Positions 8,930-17,690 of a stretch of DNA of 64,000 nucleotides are shown here, piece by piece (the first letter of the stretch is position 1; each line of letters begins with the position of its first letter). The stretch is from Candidatus Saccharimonadota bacterium (GTDB taxonomy: Bacteria; Patescibacteriota; Saccharimonadia; Saccharimonadales; Saccharimonadaceae). Made by a program: the position numbers and the translations under genes. The notes under the pieces were generated by a model. That model saw nothing but the letters and a program-made list of their open reading frames with translations, was not told where the DNA came from and searched no databases. The DNA lies in contig JAFWNY010000018.1 of NCBI GenBank assembly GCA_017510075.1, positions 26,579 to 90,578 on the forward strand, read 5' to 3'.

Positions 8930-9880
8930 ATGGCGACCAAAAAGTCGAAATCATCGAACAAGTCCAACAAGACTAAATCGACCAAACCCAAAACTGCAGA
9001 CAAGCCTATCGAGAAAGTAGAGCTCGAAGCAGTTGACACCACAATAGTAGAAGAAACCGAGACAGTTGAAAAGACCCGGCCGGTTTCCTCCAGCAGCAAG
9101 AAATCCTGCCTTAGCGGATTCTTCGCTCGCAAATACGAAGAGAAAGAGAGCATTCTCACCGTATTCAAAAACCACAAATTCTACGGCGCATTGCTAGGCG
9201 AGATTATCGGCACCATGCTAATTGCATTGCTTTTATTCTCCCTATCGCTCATGGGCATTGCTAATATTGCTACCTACGGCTTCGCCGTCATAGCAGTACT
9301 TATCGCAGTCTACGCCTTTTCGGGCGCCTGCCTTAATCCAATTGTCACCGTAGGCATGATGGCATCTCGCCGTATGTCGGTTATCCGCGGCATCATGTAC
9401 ATCATCGCCGAAGTCATCGGTGCCTGGCTCGGCTGGCTCATCTTCAACGCATTCCACCTAGCTGGCGGCGAAACTGCCTACGACATCCCTGCAATGTCAG
9501 CAATCGGTGAGGGCGGTTTCTGGACGGTGGCATTCGTTGAGCTCCTAGGCGCAGCAATTATCGCATTTGCTTTTGCCCGCGCACTCAAGTACAAGCGCAG
9601 CGTCTTTACCTTCGCTGCCGTTATCGCAGGCGGCATTGCCTTAGCTGTAATTGTAGGATACGTTGTCTCAGCTGCCTTCTTAGGCCTAAATAGCAACTTC
9701 ATCTTCAACCCAGCCGCAGCTATGATGATGCAGATCTTCCCGCAATCAGGCGAAAGCTTCGGCGAAATTCTCGGTGGTATTTGCCAAGCTCTCAGCGCCT
9801 ACGCAATCATCCCAATGATTGGTGGCGTTATCGGCTTCTACTTGTCCGATTTCACCGCTAAGCTATCCGGCGAAGAATAA
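8930..9880 (+). CDS. MIP/aquaporin-family channel with long polar N-terminus
   Basis: 316 aa. The first ~85 residues are Lys/Ser/Thr/Glu rich and cytoplasmic. Then come six membrane helices with the two MIP half-helix motifs: SGACLNPIVTVG in the first repeat and FNPAAAMMMQIF in the second (NPA-box equivalents, NPI and NPA). It probably passes water or small neutral solutes such as glycerol; the selectivity-filter residues cannot be judged here. The start at 8930 follows a strong GGAGGT site, and a TGCTATAAT promoter lies about 25 nt upstream. A terminator follows the stop. Confidence 0.8.
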   Translation: MATKKSKSSNKSNKTKSTKPKTADKPIEKVELEAVDTTIVEETETVEKTRPVSSSSKKSCLSGFFARKYEEKESILTVFKNHKFYGALLGEIIGTMLIALLLFSLSLMGIANIATYGFAVIAVLIAVYAFSGACLNPIVTVGMMASRRMSVIRGIMYIIAEVIGAWLGWLIFNAFHLAGGETAYDIPAMSAIGEGGFWTVAFVELLGAAIIAFAFARALKYKRSVFTFAAVIAGGIALAVIVGYVVSAAFLGLNSNFIFNPAAAMMMQIFPQSGESFGEILGGICQALSAYAIIPMIGGVIGFYLSDFTAKLSGEE

Positions 9881-9896
9881 ATTACAGCCGCAATTA

Positions 9897-9929
9897 AATA
9901 ATCCCCTTAAATTAAGGGGATTATTTTTT
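9897..9929. terminator. Bidirectional intrinsic terminator
   Basis: A 14-bp perfect stem (9897-9910 with 9912-9925) around TCCCCTTAA/TTAAGGGGA is followed by T runs on both strands. It ends the MIP channel gene (+) and metG (-), whose stop codon lies inside it. Confidence 0.9.
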
Positions 9930-11346
9930 AATCTTTCGGGAACAACGGCGTCTCGGGTGGAGCAATCGGATCCGCAAAAATCCCTTTTATCTTTTCGGCC
10001 GTATCAGGCAGAAACGGACTCAGCAAATAATTTGCCTCCAACAAATCCCGCATTAAGCTTTTCAGACATTTATCAAGTTTTTCCTTTTCGCCATTTTTAG
10101 CCAAACTCCAAGGCTTTTCTTCATCAATACGCCGATTCAACTCTTGCAATTTCCCCCACACATAATCAAAACACTTCCCTAATTCATAGTTATTCATCAA
10201 TTCCGCATATTCATCTGGAAGTTTTGCAACATTTGTGTCATTTCCGATTTTGACATCATTTTTCGCCGCCAATGTCGCCAATCTTTGCACCAAATTCCCC
10301 AAATCATTCGCTAGTTCATTATTATACGCATTCTCATACTTCTCCCAAGTAAAATCCGAATCATTAAATGTATCTATATGTCTCAAGAAATAATAACGAA
10401 ACGCGTCCGGTCCATGTCTATCCAACACTTCTACCGGATCTACTACATTCCCGAGTGATTTTGACATCTTCTGCCCATCCGACAATATAAATCCATGCGC
10501 CACTATGTTTCTTGGTAGCGGTAGCCCGAGCCCCGACAACATCGCCGGCCAAATAATCGCATGGAACCGCAAGATATCCTTTCCCACAAATTGCGCCACT
10601 GGCGGCCACCATTCACTCACATCCTCATCCGGATACCCCAGCACCGTCAAGTAATTAGACAACGCATCGATCCACACATACATCACCTGCGATGGATCAT
10701 CTGGGACATCTACACCCCAGCTTAATTGCTCACGCGGACGCGACACCGACACATCTGGCGAATCCTGAAGCAGCCTCAATATTTCCTTTCGCCGAAACTC
10801 CGGCAGTATTCGCATCTCGCCATTTTCTATCGCGGCTTTTATCTGCTCTTTAAAATCACTTATCCTGAAATAATAATTCTCCTCCTCTAGCTTTTCATAA
10901 GGCTTCTGATGATCTGGGCATATTCCATTATTCTCGTCATATTCCTTTTGTGTTATATATCGCTCACACCCAGCACAATACCACCCCTCATACTTACCCA
11001 TATATATATGGTCACGAAGTTTTTGCCAGATTTCCTGTACTCGACGCTCGTGGTCTGGGCCAGTCGTCCGCACAAAATCCGTATACGACACGCCCAGCTT
11101 AGCAATAAAGTCCTTAAACTCTTTTACATTTCCGTCCACATATTGCTGCACCGGCACCCCCGCCGCCTCGGCCTTCTGATAGATCTTCGTCCCATGCTCG
11201 TCCGTACCAGCCTGCAATCGCACCTCATCACCTAGCAATATATAGTACCTCGCACAAACGTCCGCCTGGCAATAATCTATAGCATGACCAATATGCGGCT
11301 TACCGTTCACATACGGTATCGCCGTCGTCAAATATACTTTATTCAT
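9928..11346 (-). CDS. metG: Methionyl-tRNA synthetase
   Basis: 472 aa, a short MetRS without the C-terminal dimerisation domain. The class I signature HIGH (KPHIGHAIDYCQAD, near residue 17) and KMSKSLGN are present. The insertion holds a zinc-knuckle-like CAGC...CPDH set (C-x2-C...C-x2-H). The anticodon-binding helical domain follows. It makes Met-tRNA for initiation and elongation. The ATG lies six nt after a TAAAAT box and has no ribosome site, so a leaderless mRNA is likely. Ten nt separate it from the upstream Pro-rich membrane protein gene. Confidence 0.95.
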   Translation of the reverse strand: MNKVYLTTAIPYVNGKPHIGHAIDYCQADVCARYYILLGDEVRLQAGTDEHGTKIYQKAEAAGVPVQQYVDGNVKEFKDFIAKLGVSYTDFVRTTGPDHERRVQEIWQKLRDHIYMGKYEGWYCAGCERYITQKEYDENNGICPDHQKPYEKLEEENYYFRISDFKEQIKAAIENGEMRILPEFRRKEILRLLQDSPDVSVSRPREQLSWGVDVPDDPSQVMYVWIDALSNYLTVLGYPDEDVSEWWPPVAQFVGKDILRFHAIIWPAMLSGLGLPLPRNIVAHGFILSDGQKMSKSLGNVVDPVEVLDRHGPDAFRYYFLRHIDTFNDSDFTWEKYENAYNNELANDLGNLVQRLATLAAKNDVKIGNDTNVAKLPDEYAELMNNYELGKCFDYVWGKLQELNRRIDEEKPWSLAKNGEKEKLDKCLKSLMRDLLEANYLLSPFLPDTAEKIKGIFADPIAPPETPLFPKD

Positions 11347-11355
11347 AAATATATT

Positions 11356-12507
11356 TTACAATACTTCGCAGGTATAATCAAGCACCTCATAGTTCATCTG
11401 CACATTATCCAAAGCAGAAAGCAACTTACCGTTTTCATTTACCGGTAATTCATATAGCAAGGCACTTTCACCATTTAGATCATTGATCGTAGCAGACTGC
11501 GCCGTGGTAGATGTAGGCTTCACCTCTTCAGTGACCTCTGCCGTATCATAAAGCGCCTTTGTCATTGCGATATTAGACAATATGTCGCTGCTATTAAAAT
11601 CAGCCACCACACTAATCGTGCCAAATACCGCAGTAGGATCAAGCGCCGCAATCTCTTCCGCCGTCATATTGCGCACACAGCTCAAACTCGTTGCTTCGCC
11701 GGTCATAGTGCCGCCAGCCGCAGCACTATTAGTCGAGCTACTAGTATTATTATCAGTCGCACTAGAAACAGTGCTGCTATTGTCGGTAGTTGCACTATTG
11801 CTGCTGCTAGCATCACTACTAGCAGTTGATGAGCCACCACTGGCATTCCCGCCCGGAGCTATAAACTGCATGATCAATATAACAATCAGCGCCACTACAA
11901 CAACCGAGGCCACCGCAATCAAGACAATCAAAGTAGTTTTATTCTGTTTTTTACCAGCCGGCTTTGCTGCTCCTCCTACCATTGAATTATCTGCTGGCAA
12001 AGCAGCCGGGTCATTAAACGGCACGCTCGGCGTAACTTCCTTGGGCTTATTGTTGAAAGGGTTTTCAGCCGGGCTCACTGCTCCATTTACCACCCCTTCC
12101 GCCGGTACCGATACCGCCGAGCCAATCGACCCTGGCACTGGCCCCGCCGCCTTCATTGGAGCCTTCAACTCTTCCTCAATCGGATCCGGCTTCGGCGCAG
12201 GCTCAGGCATCATAATCGGATCCGTAGCCGCTACCGTTACATTGTTATTGCTCGGCTGGAATACCGGATTTACCGGCGCAGGACCCACCGGAGCTGGGCC
12301 GACTGGTGCCGGATTCACTGGCGCCATCGGAGCCGCCGACATTGTCGGAGCTGACGCCGCCGGATTAGCCGATGCCACTGGACTGGCTGGCACCACCGGG
12401 GCGGCCGACGACGGATTTACTACCGGAGGCACCGGATTTGGATTTACTTCCGGACTAGGTGTGCCTACCGGATTGGGCGTTGGAGTAGGATTATTCATTG
12501 GATCCAT
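11356..12507 (-). CDS. Pro-rich single-pass membrane protein, unknown function
   Basis: 383 aa. Residues 1-190 are Pro/Ala/Val/Asn rich low complexity, including GPAPVGPAPV repeats. One membrane helix (about 191-216) is followed by a Ser/Thr/Asn-rich linker and a globular ~110-residue C-terminal domain. By orientation rules (KKQNK before the helix) the Pro-rich part would be cytoplasmic and the C-terminus outside. A clear AAGGAAAA ribosome site precedes the ATG, with a TATAAT box further upstream. No family recognised; a similar build is common for envelope proteins in this lineage. Confidence 0.7.
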   Translation of the reverse strand: MDPMNNPTPTPNPVGTPSPEVNPNPVPPVVNPSSAAPVVPASPVASANPAASAPTMSAAPMAPVNPAPVGPAPVGPAPVNPVFQPSNNNVTVAATDPIMMPEPAPKPDPIEEELKAPMKAAGPVPGSIGSAVSVPAEGVVNGAVSPAENPFNNKPKEVTPSVPFNDPAALPADNSMVGGAAKPAGKKQNKTTLIVLIAVASVVVVALIVILIMQFIAPGGNASGGSSTASSDASSSNSATTDNSSTVSSATDNNTSSSTNSAAAGGTMTGEATSLSCVRNMTAEEIAALDPTAVFGTISVVADFNSSDILSNIAMTKALYDTAEVTEEVKPTSTTAQSATINDLNGESALLYELPVNENGKLLSALDNVQMNYEVLDYTCEVL

Positions 12508-12612
12508 CTTTTTTCCTTACATTAAAATTATTATGCTTTAACTTATTAAATCCATTATATCATACATCTCGACATTTTTAAAAATATCAAGTCACAATCG
12601 TTATGCTTATGC

Positions 12613-12618
12613 TATAAT
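12613..12618 (+). promoter_or_regulatory. -10 box of leaderless ldh promoter
   Basis: TATAAT within ATGCTATAAT ends exactly six nt before the ldh ATG at 12625, so transcription should start at or next to the start codon. Confidence 0.7.
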
Positions 12619-12624
12619 AATTAT

Positions 12625-13539
12625 ATGGACAATAATAAAATCATGATCGTCGGGACTGGTAACGTAGGAGCTAGCATTGCTTTTGCCATCATGAACCAGC
12701 GCACCGCCGTCAACGAAATCGTTTTAACAGATATTATCGCTAAAGACGCCGAGGGCGAAGCCATGGACCTTCGCGACGCCCTTGCCGTCGCCCCCAGCTA
12801 CGTCAAAATAAGTAACGGCACCTACAAAGACGCCAAAGATTGCGATGTCGTCGTCATCACCGCCGGCGCCGCCCAGAAGCCCGGCGAGACCCGTATGGAT
12901 CTCCTCAAGAAGAATGCCAATATTCTGAAAGGTATGATCGAGCAGATCATGGACAGCGGCTTTAACGGCATCTTCCTTATCGTTACTAACCCTATGGATG
13001 TCCTCACCTATTATGCCATGAAGTTTTCCGGCCTCCCCTCCGAGAAAATCATCGGCTCTGGCACCGTCCTCGACTCCGCCCGTCTCCGCGCCCGCATTTC
13101 CAGCTACCTCCACGTCAATCCCAAGTCCATCCACGCCTATCAGGTTGGCGAACATGGCGACACCGAGCTAACGTTGTGGTCTCTCGCCGACGTCGGCGGG
13201 CAGAAAGTCACCGAATTCCTAGCGAAAGACCTTCGCACCGGCATCTCCGATTTCGTCAAGAACGAAGCCTACGATATCATCGAGAAAAAAGGCGCCACCT
13301 ACTACGGCATCGCCACCTGCGTCGTCAGCATCCTGAATTGTATCTTCAATGACGAAATGCGCGTCCTCCCCGTCTCCTCTTACGACCACTTCTCCGACAC
13401 TTCCTTCGGTTGGCCTACCGTCGTCGGGCGCGAAGGCATCATCCGCCGCCTCGACCTCAAGATCTCCGAGCATGAAGGCGTCGAACTCCAAAAGTCCATT
13501 AACGCCCTGAAATCTGCCATTAAATCTGTCAAATACTAA
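12625..13539 (+). CDS. ldh: L-lactate dehydrogenase
   Basis: 304 aa. The NAD-binding GTGNVGAS loop begins near residue 10. The substrate loop reads AGAAQKPGETR, with Gln84 at the position that favours pyruvate (malate dehydrogenases have Arg) and Arg90. D150, R153 and H177 (VGEHGDTE) complete the catalytic set. It regenerates NAD+ by reducing pyruvate, fitting a fermentative host-dependent lifestyle. Third positions are unusually C-rich compared with flanking genes. The 3' end overlaps the convergent exonuclease gene by 11 bp. It starts without a leader after a TATAAT box. Confidence 0.95.
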   Translation: MDNNKIMIVGTGNVGASIAFAIMNQRTAVNEIVLTDIIAKDAEGEAMDLRDALAVAPSYVKISNGTYKDAKDCDVVVITAGAAQKPGETRMDLLKKNANILKGMIEQIMDSGFNGIFLIVTNPMDVLTYYAMKFSGLPSEKIIGSGTVLDSARLRARISSYLHVNPKSIHAYQVGEHGDTELTLWSLADVGGQKVTEFLAKDLRTGISDFVKNEAYDIIEKKGATYYGIATCVVSILNCIFNDEMRVLPVSSYDHFSDTSFGWPTVVGREGIIRRLDLKISEHEGVELQKSINALKSAIKSVKY

Positions 13540-14857
13540 GCGATTGCAGATATAACAGCAGCTCTTCCCGCACGAAGTCATCTGTCACTTTCTTAAGCTC
13601 CTCCATAAACTTCGGCAATTGTCGCTCTAGTCTCGCCCGTCGGTATTCTTCATATTTAGTGGCCTCCGACTCACTTAACGATTGCGGGAAATTCCGCCCT
13701 TTATAGTGCAACAATAGTTCCGGCAACCTCGGATCATGAAAATCCGGATGAAAATCCGCCAATCTTGACGCGTCCGCATTCCGCACCGCCGCCACCTTAA
13801 TCCTATCCGAATCATTCAAAAAACCATCATACAGTGCTGCCTCCGGCTCCAGACTAGGCGGAAACTCTGGCCGCTCCTCATGTTCCGTCCGCATTCGCTC
13901 CGCAAACTCTGGATGAGCCATCAAAACCCGCAAATTCTCCTCTACCGTCGCCTTATCCAAGCCAATCTTCCTCCACCCATCACCACTATCCAATACCGCC
14001 AACGGCGCCACCGCCGGGCACTTATTATAGCACAGCTCCTTCACGATCGGGTAAGTTTTTTCCTCGTCAATTTCATTCAAATTATACCGGAGGTCATATA
14101 CTAGCACATTCCCATTCCGCCCAGGCGCAATTGGCACCACCACGGTAGTTTTATTAAATTCATTCGCATACCTCCCCGAAGCATATACCACCGGCTTCGG
14201 GTCCTGCAGGTTCACCAACTTCTGCACTTCCCGCTTCTCCCGCATCCGATACAAGTAATCAAACAATTTCGGCTGCTTCTCTCGTATTAGCCGCGCCACC
14301 GCAATCGTCGCATACACATCAGACAAAGCATCATGTGCATGCTCATGCTCCACCCCATTTAGCTTAGTCAGCAGTTCTAGTCGGTTCGTCGGCTTCCCGT
14401 CCTCCGTAAACGGCCACTCTATCCCCTCCGGCCGAAGCGCCCGTGTCAGCCGCACCACATCCAGCATATCCCAGCGGCTTCTACCATCCTTCCACTCCCA
14501 CTCATACGGATCATAGAAATTCCGCCACAAGCAAGCCCGCATAAACTCATCATCAAATCTCACCGTATTATATCCCACCGCCACCGTGCCCGGCACAAAC
14601 ACTTCCTCCGTCACAAATCGACAAAACTCCGCCTCGCTCACCCCATCCATTAAGGTAGCCTGCGGTGTAATCCCCGTCACATTAATCGCCCCCGGGCTCG
14701 GCAAGGCATCATCCGTCATTTTCACCAATATATTCACCGGCTCCCCTATCGGCTCAAGCTCCATCGAAGTCCTCTGCCCCGCAAACTGCATTATCCTATC
14801 CTCCCGCGCCTTCAGCCCCGAAGTCTCCAGATCATAAAAGAAAAACGTCTTCTCCAT
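13529..14857 (-). CDS. sbcB: Exodeoxyribonuclease I
   Basis: 442 aa from the ATG at 14857. The DEDDh 3'-5' exonuclease domain starts with FFFYDLETSG (D9, E11) and continues with GYNTVRFDDEF and HDALSDVYAT. The C-terminal region with RYANEFNKTT and KIGLDKATVEENL-like segments resembles the SH3-like and helical parts of E. coli ExoI. It degrades single-stranded DNA in repair and recombination. The upstream in-frame ATG (14893) is rejected because a TATAAT box lies six nt before 14857. Confidence 0.88.
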   Translation of the reverse strand: MEKTFFFYDLETSGLKAREDRIMQFAGQRTSMELEPIGEPVNILVKMTDDALPSPGAINVTGITPQATLMDGVSEAEFCRFVTEEVFVPGTVAVGYNTVRFDDEFMRACLWRNFYDPYEWEWKDGRSRWDMLDVVRLTRALRPEGIEWPFTEDGKPTNRLELLTKLNGVEHEHAHDALSDVYATIAVARLIREKQPKLFDYLYRMREKREVQKLVNLQDPKPVVYASGRYANEFNKTTVVVPIAPGRNGNVLVYDLRYNLNEIDEEKTYPIVKELCYNKCPAVAPLAVLDSGDGWRKIGLDKATVEENLRVLMAHPEFAERMRTEHEERPEFPPSLEPEAALYDGFLNDSDRIKVAAVRNADASRLADFHPDFHDPRLPELLLHYKGRNFPQSLSESEATKYEEYRRARLERQLPKFMEELKKVTDDFVREELLLYLQSLSI

Positions 14858-14902
14858 ACCTCTATTATATCTTAAAACACCCGTTTTTAACACCCCAATC
14901 TC

Positions 14903-14937
14903 ATAACAGAGGTAGGCTCACCGAATAACAGAGGTAG
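14903..14937 (+). repeat. Two direct repeats upstream of a strong promoter
   Basis: ATAACAGAGGTAG occurs at 14903-14915 and 14925-14937, 22 bp apart (about two helical turns), ending ten bp before the -35 box at 14947. This could be an activator site; no regulator is identified. Confidence 0.45.
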
Positions 14938-14946
14938 CCTCCCCTC

Positions 14947-14975
14947 TTGACATTTTATACCGCTTGTGGTATAAT
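14947..14975 (+). promoter_or_regulatory. Consensus sigma-70-type promoter with structured leader
   Basis: TTGACA (14947-14952), 17-bp spacer, TATAAT (14970-14975), with TGTGG before the -10. The ~80-nt leader can form two hairpins: ATTGAGTTGG/CCAACCCAAT (14982-15006) and CCGGC-ACA-GCCGG (15027-15039). Confidence 0.85.
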
Positions 14976-15065
14976 AAAAACATTGAGTTGGCTATACCAA
15001 CCCAATAAGAACCTTAAGAGAGTAACCCGGCACAGCCGGTGATAAAAAAACAGGGGGAATCGGAA

Positions 15066-15563
15066 ATGAATACTTTTTATCACAAAATGAGCATTTTAGA
15101 CATGCTCACCGGCAACTGGTGGACGATAATAGCTGCGGTATTCATCATCGTAGCCATTGTCATCGCCGTGAACCAATACGGCATCAGAAACAGCCGCCTC
15201 GTCAAGAATTTTGGCGATACGCCCTATTTTCTGCTCGGTGCAGCAGCCGCACTGACGATTAGCGTACTACTCGTAGTCGAATCGCATGCCGGCATTATCC
15301 AGCTTCTGGATAATGCCCTGCGCGGCAACGAATCGCCATTACTGTCAGGTCTGCTTTTAGGCCCAACCGCAATGGTATTCGGCGGAATGTTTGGGTTCGC
15401 ACTGATAATTCTCAGCGAAGCCATCGCAACATTCCGTAAGCGGAGTCTCATCAAGAAGCTCCGCCGCATCTCGGAGCAACGTCGCAAAGCCCAAGCCAAG
15501 CGGCATAAGGTCAACCACCACACCAACCGGGTCAGCACCGGCAAAGGCATGCGCCGGTGCTGA
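15066..15563 (+). CDS. Small multi-pass membrane protein, unknown function
   Basis: 165 aa. Three membrane helices are visible (WWTIIAAVFIIVAIVIAV, TPYFLLGAAAALTISVLLVV, and GPTAMVFGGMFGFALIIL), followed by a strongly basic tail rich in Arg, Lys and His. The ATG at 15066 is chosen over 15039 because it follows AGGGGGAATCGGAA. It is a single gene between its own promoter and terminator. Function not recognised. The basic tail could contact nucleic acid or phospholipid headgroups. Confidence 0.65.
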   Translation: MNTFYHKMSILDMLTGNWWTIIAAVFIIVAIVIAVNQYGIRNSRLVKNFGDTPYFLLGAAAALTISVLLVVESHAGIIQLLDNALRGNESPLLSGLLLGPTAMVFGGMFGFALIILSEAIATFRKRSLIKKLRRISEQRRKAQAKRHKVNHHTNRVSTGKGMRRC

Positions 15564-15572
15564 CACTCTCAA

Positions 15573-15601
15573 GCCCCCGAATTACACATTCGGGGGCTTT
15601 T
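15573..15601 (+). terminator. Intrinsic terminator
   Basis: Perfect 10-bp stem GCCCCCGAAT/ATTCGGGGGC around TACAC, followed by TTTT; ends the small membrane protein gene. Confidence 0.92.
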
Positions 15602-15645
15602 AACATCAACCGCATCCCCCAAAAATCACCATTTCTAGAGAATCC

Positions 15646-15682
15646 AAAAACCGCCCGCTTAAGTCCAAGTCTAAGCGAGCGG
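15646..15682 (-). terminator. Intrinsic terminator of the FISUMP surface gene
   Basis: On the minus strand an 11-bp stem with one mismatch (15672-15682 with 15651-15661) is followed by a T5 run. It lies about 165 nt beyond the stop codon at 15848, leaving an unusually long 3' untranslated region. Confidence 0.75.
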
Positions 15683-15814
15683 CTACCTAACGGGTTCAAA
15701 ACCCCAACCCCTACTCCTTTCTCGTCCAGAAATGCCTAGGCTGATTTTATCATGAAATACTAAACGGCGCAAATTGAGCAATGAAAGTTCCTTTGGGGTT
15801 CCGGAAAGGCGGGA

Positions 15815-15828
15815 AGCGCGAAAGCGCT
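15815..15828 (-). repeat. Hairpin downstream of FISUMP gene stop
   Basis: AGCGC-GAAA-GCGCT, 5-bp stem with a four-base loop, 20 nt beyond the stop codon. A 10-bp inverted repeat, CTACGGCTAC (15842-15851) and GTAGCCGTAG (15872-15881), also spans the stop. The layout resembles the hairpin that follows DGR variable regions. Confidence 0.5.
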
Positions 15829-15847
15829 AAACACGGAATGCCTACGG

Positions 15848-17605
15848 CTACCGAGCCACGCAGCGCACCGAGTAGCCGTAGTTGCGACTGAGGCAGCTCT
15901 GGGGGTAGAGGTAGCCATCAACAGCGAAGTCGAGGCCGTACGCGCCGCCGGACGAGTAGACCACCGACGACCAGTAGCCGCCGCCGGAGCCAACGCCGTA
16001 CGACGACCCGCCCCAGTACCCGCCAAACACGAAATACACAGGCGAGTTTTGTATATTACCACTTGTTCCAGAAGTGAGGCTCAGTTGATTTACTAAGTAC
16101 TGGAATGATTTGGAACCAGTATTAGTAGTGCCACTAATTGGAAGTCGCCAACCTGCTGGGCAGATGGATTGGTTTACATCGGTATTCTGGGTGGTGTAGC
16201 TGCTAGAATCGTTCATGGCGACGGCTGCAGTCCAGTTGTAATAGTTGCCGATATGATAGTGTTTATCGTCACCGCAAGTCGTCGTACCGTTGCTAAGAGT
16301 TGTTCCCCAGTTCTCGTCTAACATCCCGTTCCAGCAGAGGTCGCCCGGATCATAAGAGCGTGGGGTAGTCCTTCCCGTAGCAGAAGTATCCCAAGTGGTA
16401 GTAGTGGTTGTGGCATTGCTCGGCACCCAAGCCGAAGATACATCTGTAGTGGTAGAATCATAAGTCACGCTCCCGTCTGTGACAATGTCATGGTCTAGAT
16501 TTTGTGTCATCCAGATATTACCATCTGCGAGTTTAGCTACCGTGTATTCTTTATTATCTCTTGTGTCCACGGCGGTTATCTCATCACCGGTGCTGAGTGT
16601 ACTGCCCCATGTGGTTACGTCTTGCATGGCGAGGACGGAAGGAGCTGGGCTTCTCCATGTAGCATACATATTCACATTAACCGTACTTCCACTTCCTTGG
16701 CTTGCGGCTGGGATGATGTAGATTCTGCCCGGTTCGTAAGTAGTGCCAGGGCAAGTAGTTGGATCACTTGAGTTATTAGTGTCGCACCAACCCTTGAATA
16801 CATACCCGTCCCTCGTTGGGGCAGTCGTGGATATATTGACTATGCCATCATTAGTGGTTTGGCTAGGCAGACTAGATGGTAGTCCAGTCCCTTCATTGGT
16901 AGTATCTATGTAGTTTAGATTATAAGTAGTAGTTACTACTTTGCCTACACCAATGAAGTTGATGGTGTTGGTGTAAGTACCTGCTATTTGATTAAGTGAG
17001 GCTTTGGCTCCGATTTTGAACTTGAGTTCTGTTTCGCTAGGAGTAGTGGTATTTGCCAGCATTACGCCAGTAGTGTTACTACTAGCATTGTATTGTGGTA
17101 GACCATTATAGCCATTTGCTGTACTGCCACTATTACCACTAACCCAGTAAGTATTGTCTGTGTCACAATCGTTAGTAGTAAGACAGTAACTATAGCCCCA
17201 AGTATTGTCATTGAAGTTAGAGAGTTCTGTTACGTTAGAGGATAGGTTAGTGAAGACATTGGTAGTATTGGAACTAGTGATCCTTAAATCTGTATAGTTA
17301 TTAGTGCTACTACCTACTGTACTATATAGTGTATAACCATGTGTGTCATTACTGCCAGCTGTGACTGTAATGATATTGCTATCACTACTACTACCTGGTG
17401 CTAAATCTGGGATGATTAAGTCTCCTGTGACATTAATACTAACAGTAGGGTTGAAGGTGAATTGCATGTCTACCTGAGACTGATAGGTCAGCGCACTCGC
17501 CTCCCCACCAAAAAGCTCCGCCACCCCCACGGAGCCACCAACAACCGCCCCCATTGCCATTAACATTAATAAAAATGTTGATATTCTTTTCGTACGCCTT
17601 TTCAT
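15848..17605 (-). CDS. Surface protein with InlB-type B-repeat and FISUMP domain
   Basis: 585 aa. Signal peptide (about 1-35), a Ser/Thr/Asn-rich beta domain starting SALTYQSQVDMQFTFNP, a Listeria-Bacteroides repeat (APTRDGYVFKGWCDTNN...YATW), then a FISUMP domain (about 330-585) with EYTVAKLADGNIWMTQNL, GWRLP and the C-terminal YSVRCVAR. FISUMP domains adopt a C-type-lectin-like fold, a common DGR target fold. The last ~60 codons are sharply more GC-rich than the rest. A closely related truncated copy starts at 40992. The ATG at 17605 lies six nt after TGTGCTATAAT. Probably a surface adhesin; the ligand is unknown. Confidence 0.8.
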   Translation of the reverse strand: MKRRTKRISTFLLMLMAMGAVVGGSVGVAELFGGEASALTYQSQVDMQFTFNPTVSINVTGDLIIPDLAPGSSSDSNIITVTAGSNDTHGYTLYSTVGSSTNNYTDLRITSSNTTNVFTNLSSNVTELSNFNDNTWGYSYCLTTNDCDTDNTYWVSGNSGSTANGYNGLPQYNASSNTTGVMLANTTTPSETELKFKIGAKASLNQIAGTYTNTINFIGVGKVVTTTYNLNYIDTTNEGTGLPSSLPSQTTNDGIVNISTTAPTRDGYVFKGWCDTNNSSDPTTCPGTTYEPGRIYIIPAASQGSGSTVNVNMYATWRSPAPSVLAMQDVTTWGSTLSTGDEITAVDTRDNKEYTVAKLADGNIWMTQNLDHDIVTDGSVTYDSTTTDVSSAWVPSNATTTTTTWDTSATGRTTPRSYDPGDLCWNGMLDENWGTTLSNGTTTCGDDKHYHIGNYYNWTAAVAMNDSSSYTTQNTDVNQSICPAGWRLPISGTTNTGSKSFQYLVNQLSLTSGTSGNIQNSPVYFVFGGYWGGSSYGVGSGGGYWSSVVYSSGGAYGLDFAVDGYLYPQSCLSRNYGYSVRCVAR

Positions 17606-17690
17606 ACCCCCATTATAGCACAACCACTATCGCCCACGCAACCACATTTTTAATTTTCCACACTTTTCCACAACTAACGACACCGCCAGA

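Noticed and set aside
11582..12541. 319-codon plus-strand reading frame opposite the Pro-rich protein
   Set aside because: Antisense shadow of a low-complexity Pro/Ala gene; composition mirrors that gene and no ribosome site is present.
14903..14937. Regulon motif ACAGAGGT shared with ribosomal leaders
   Set aside because: Similar strings at 22868 and 29640 are parts of terminator or leader hairpins, so a common operator is not supported.
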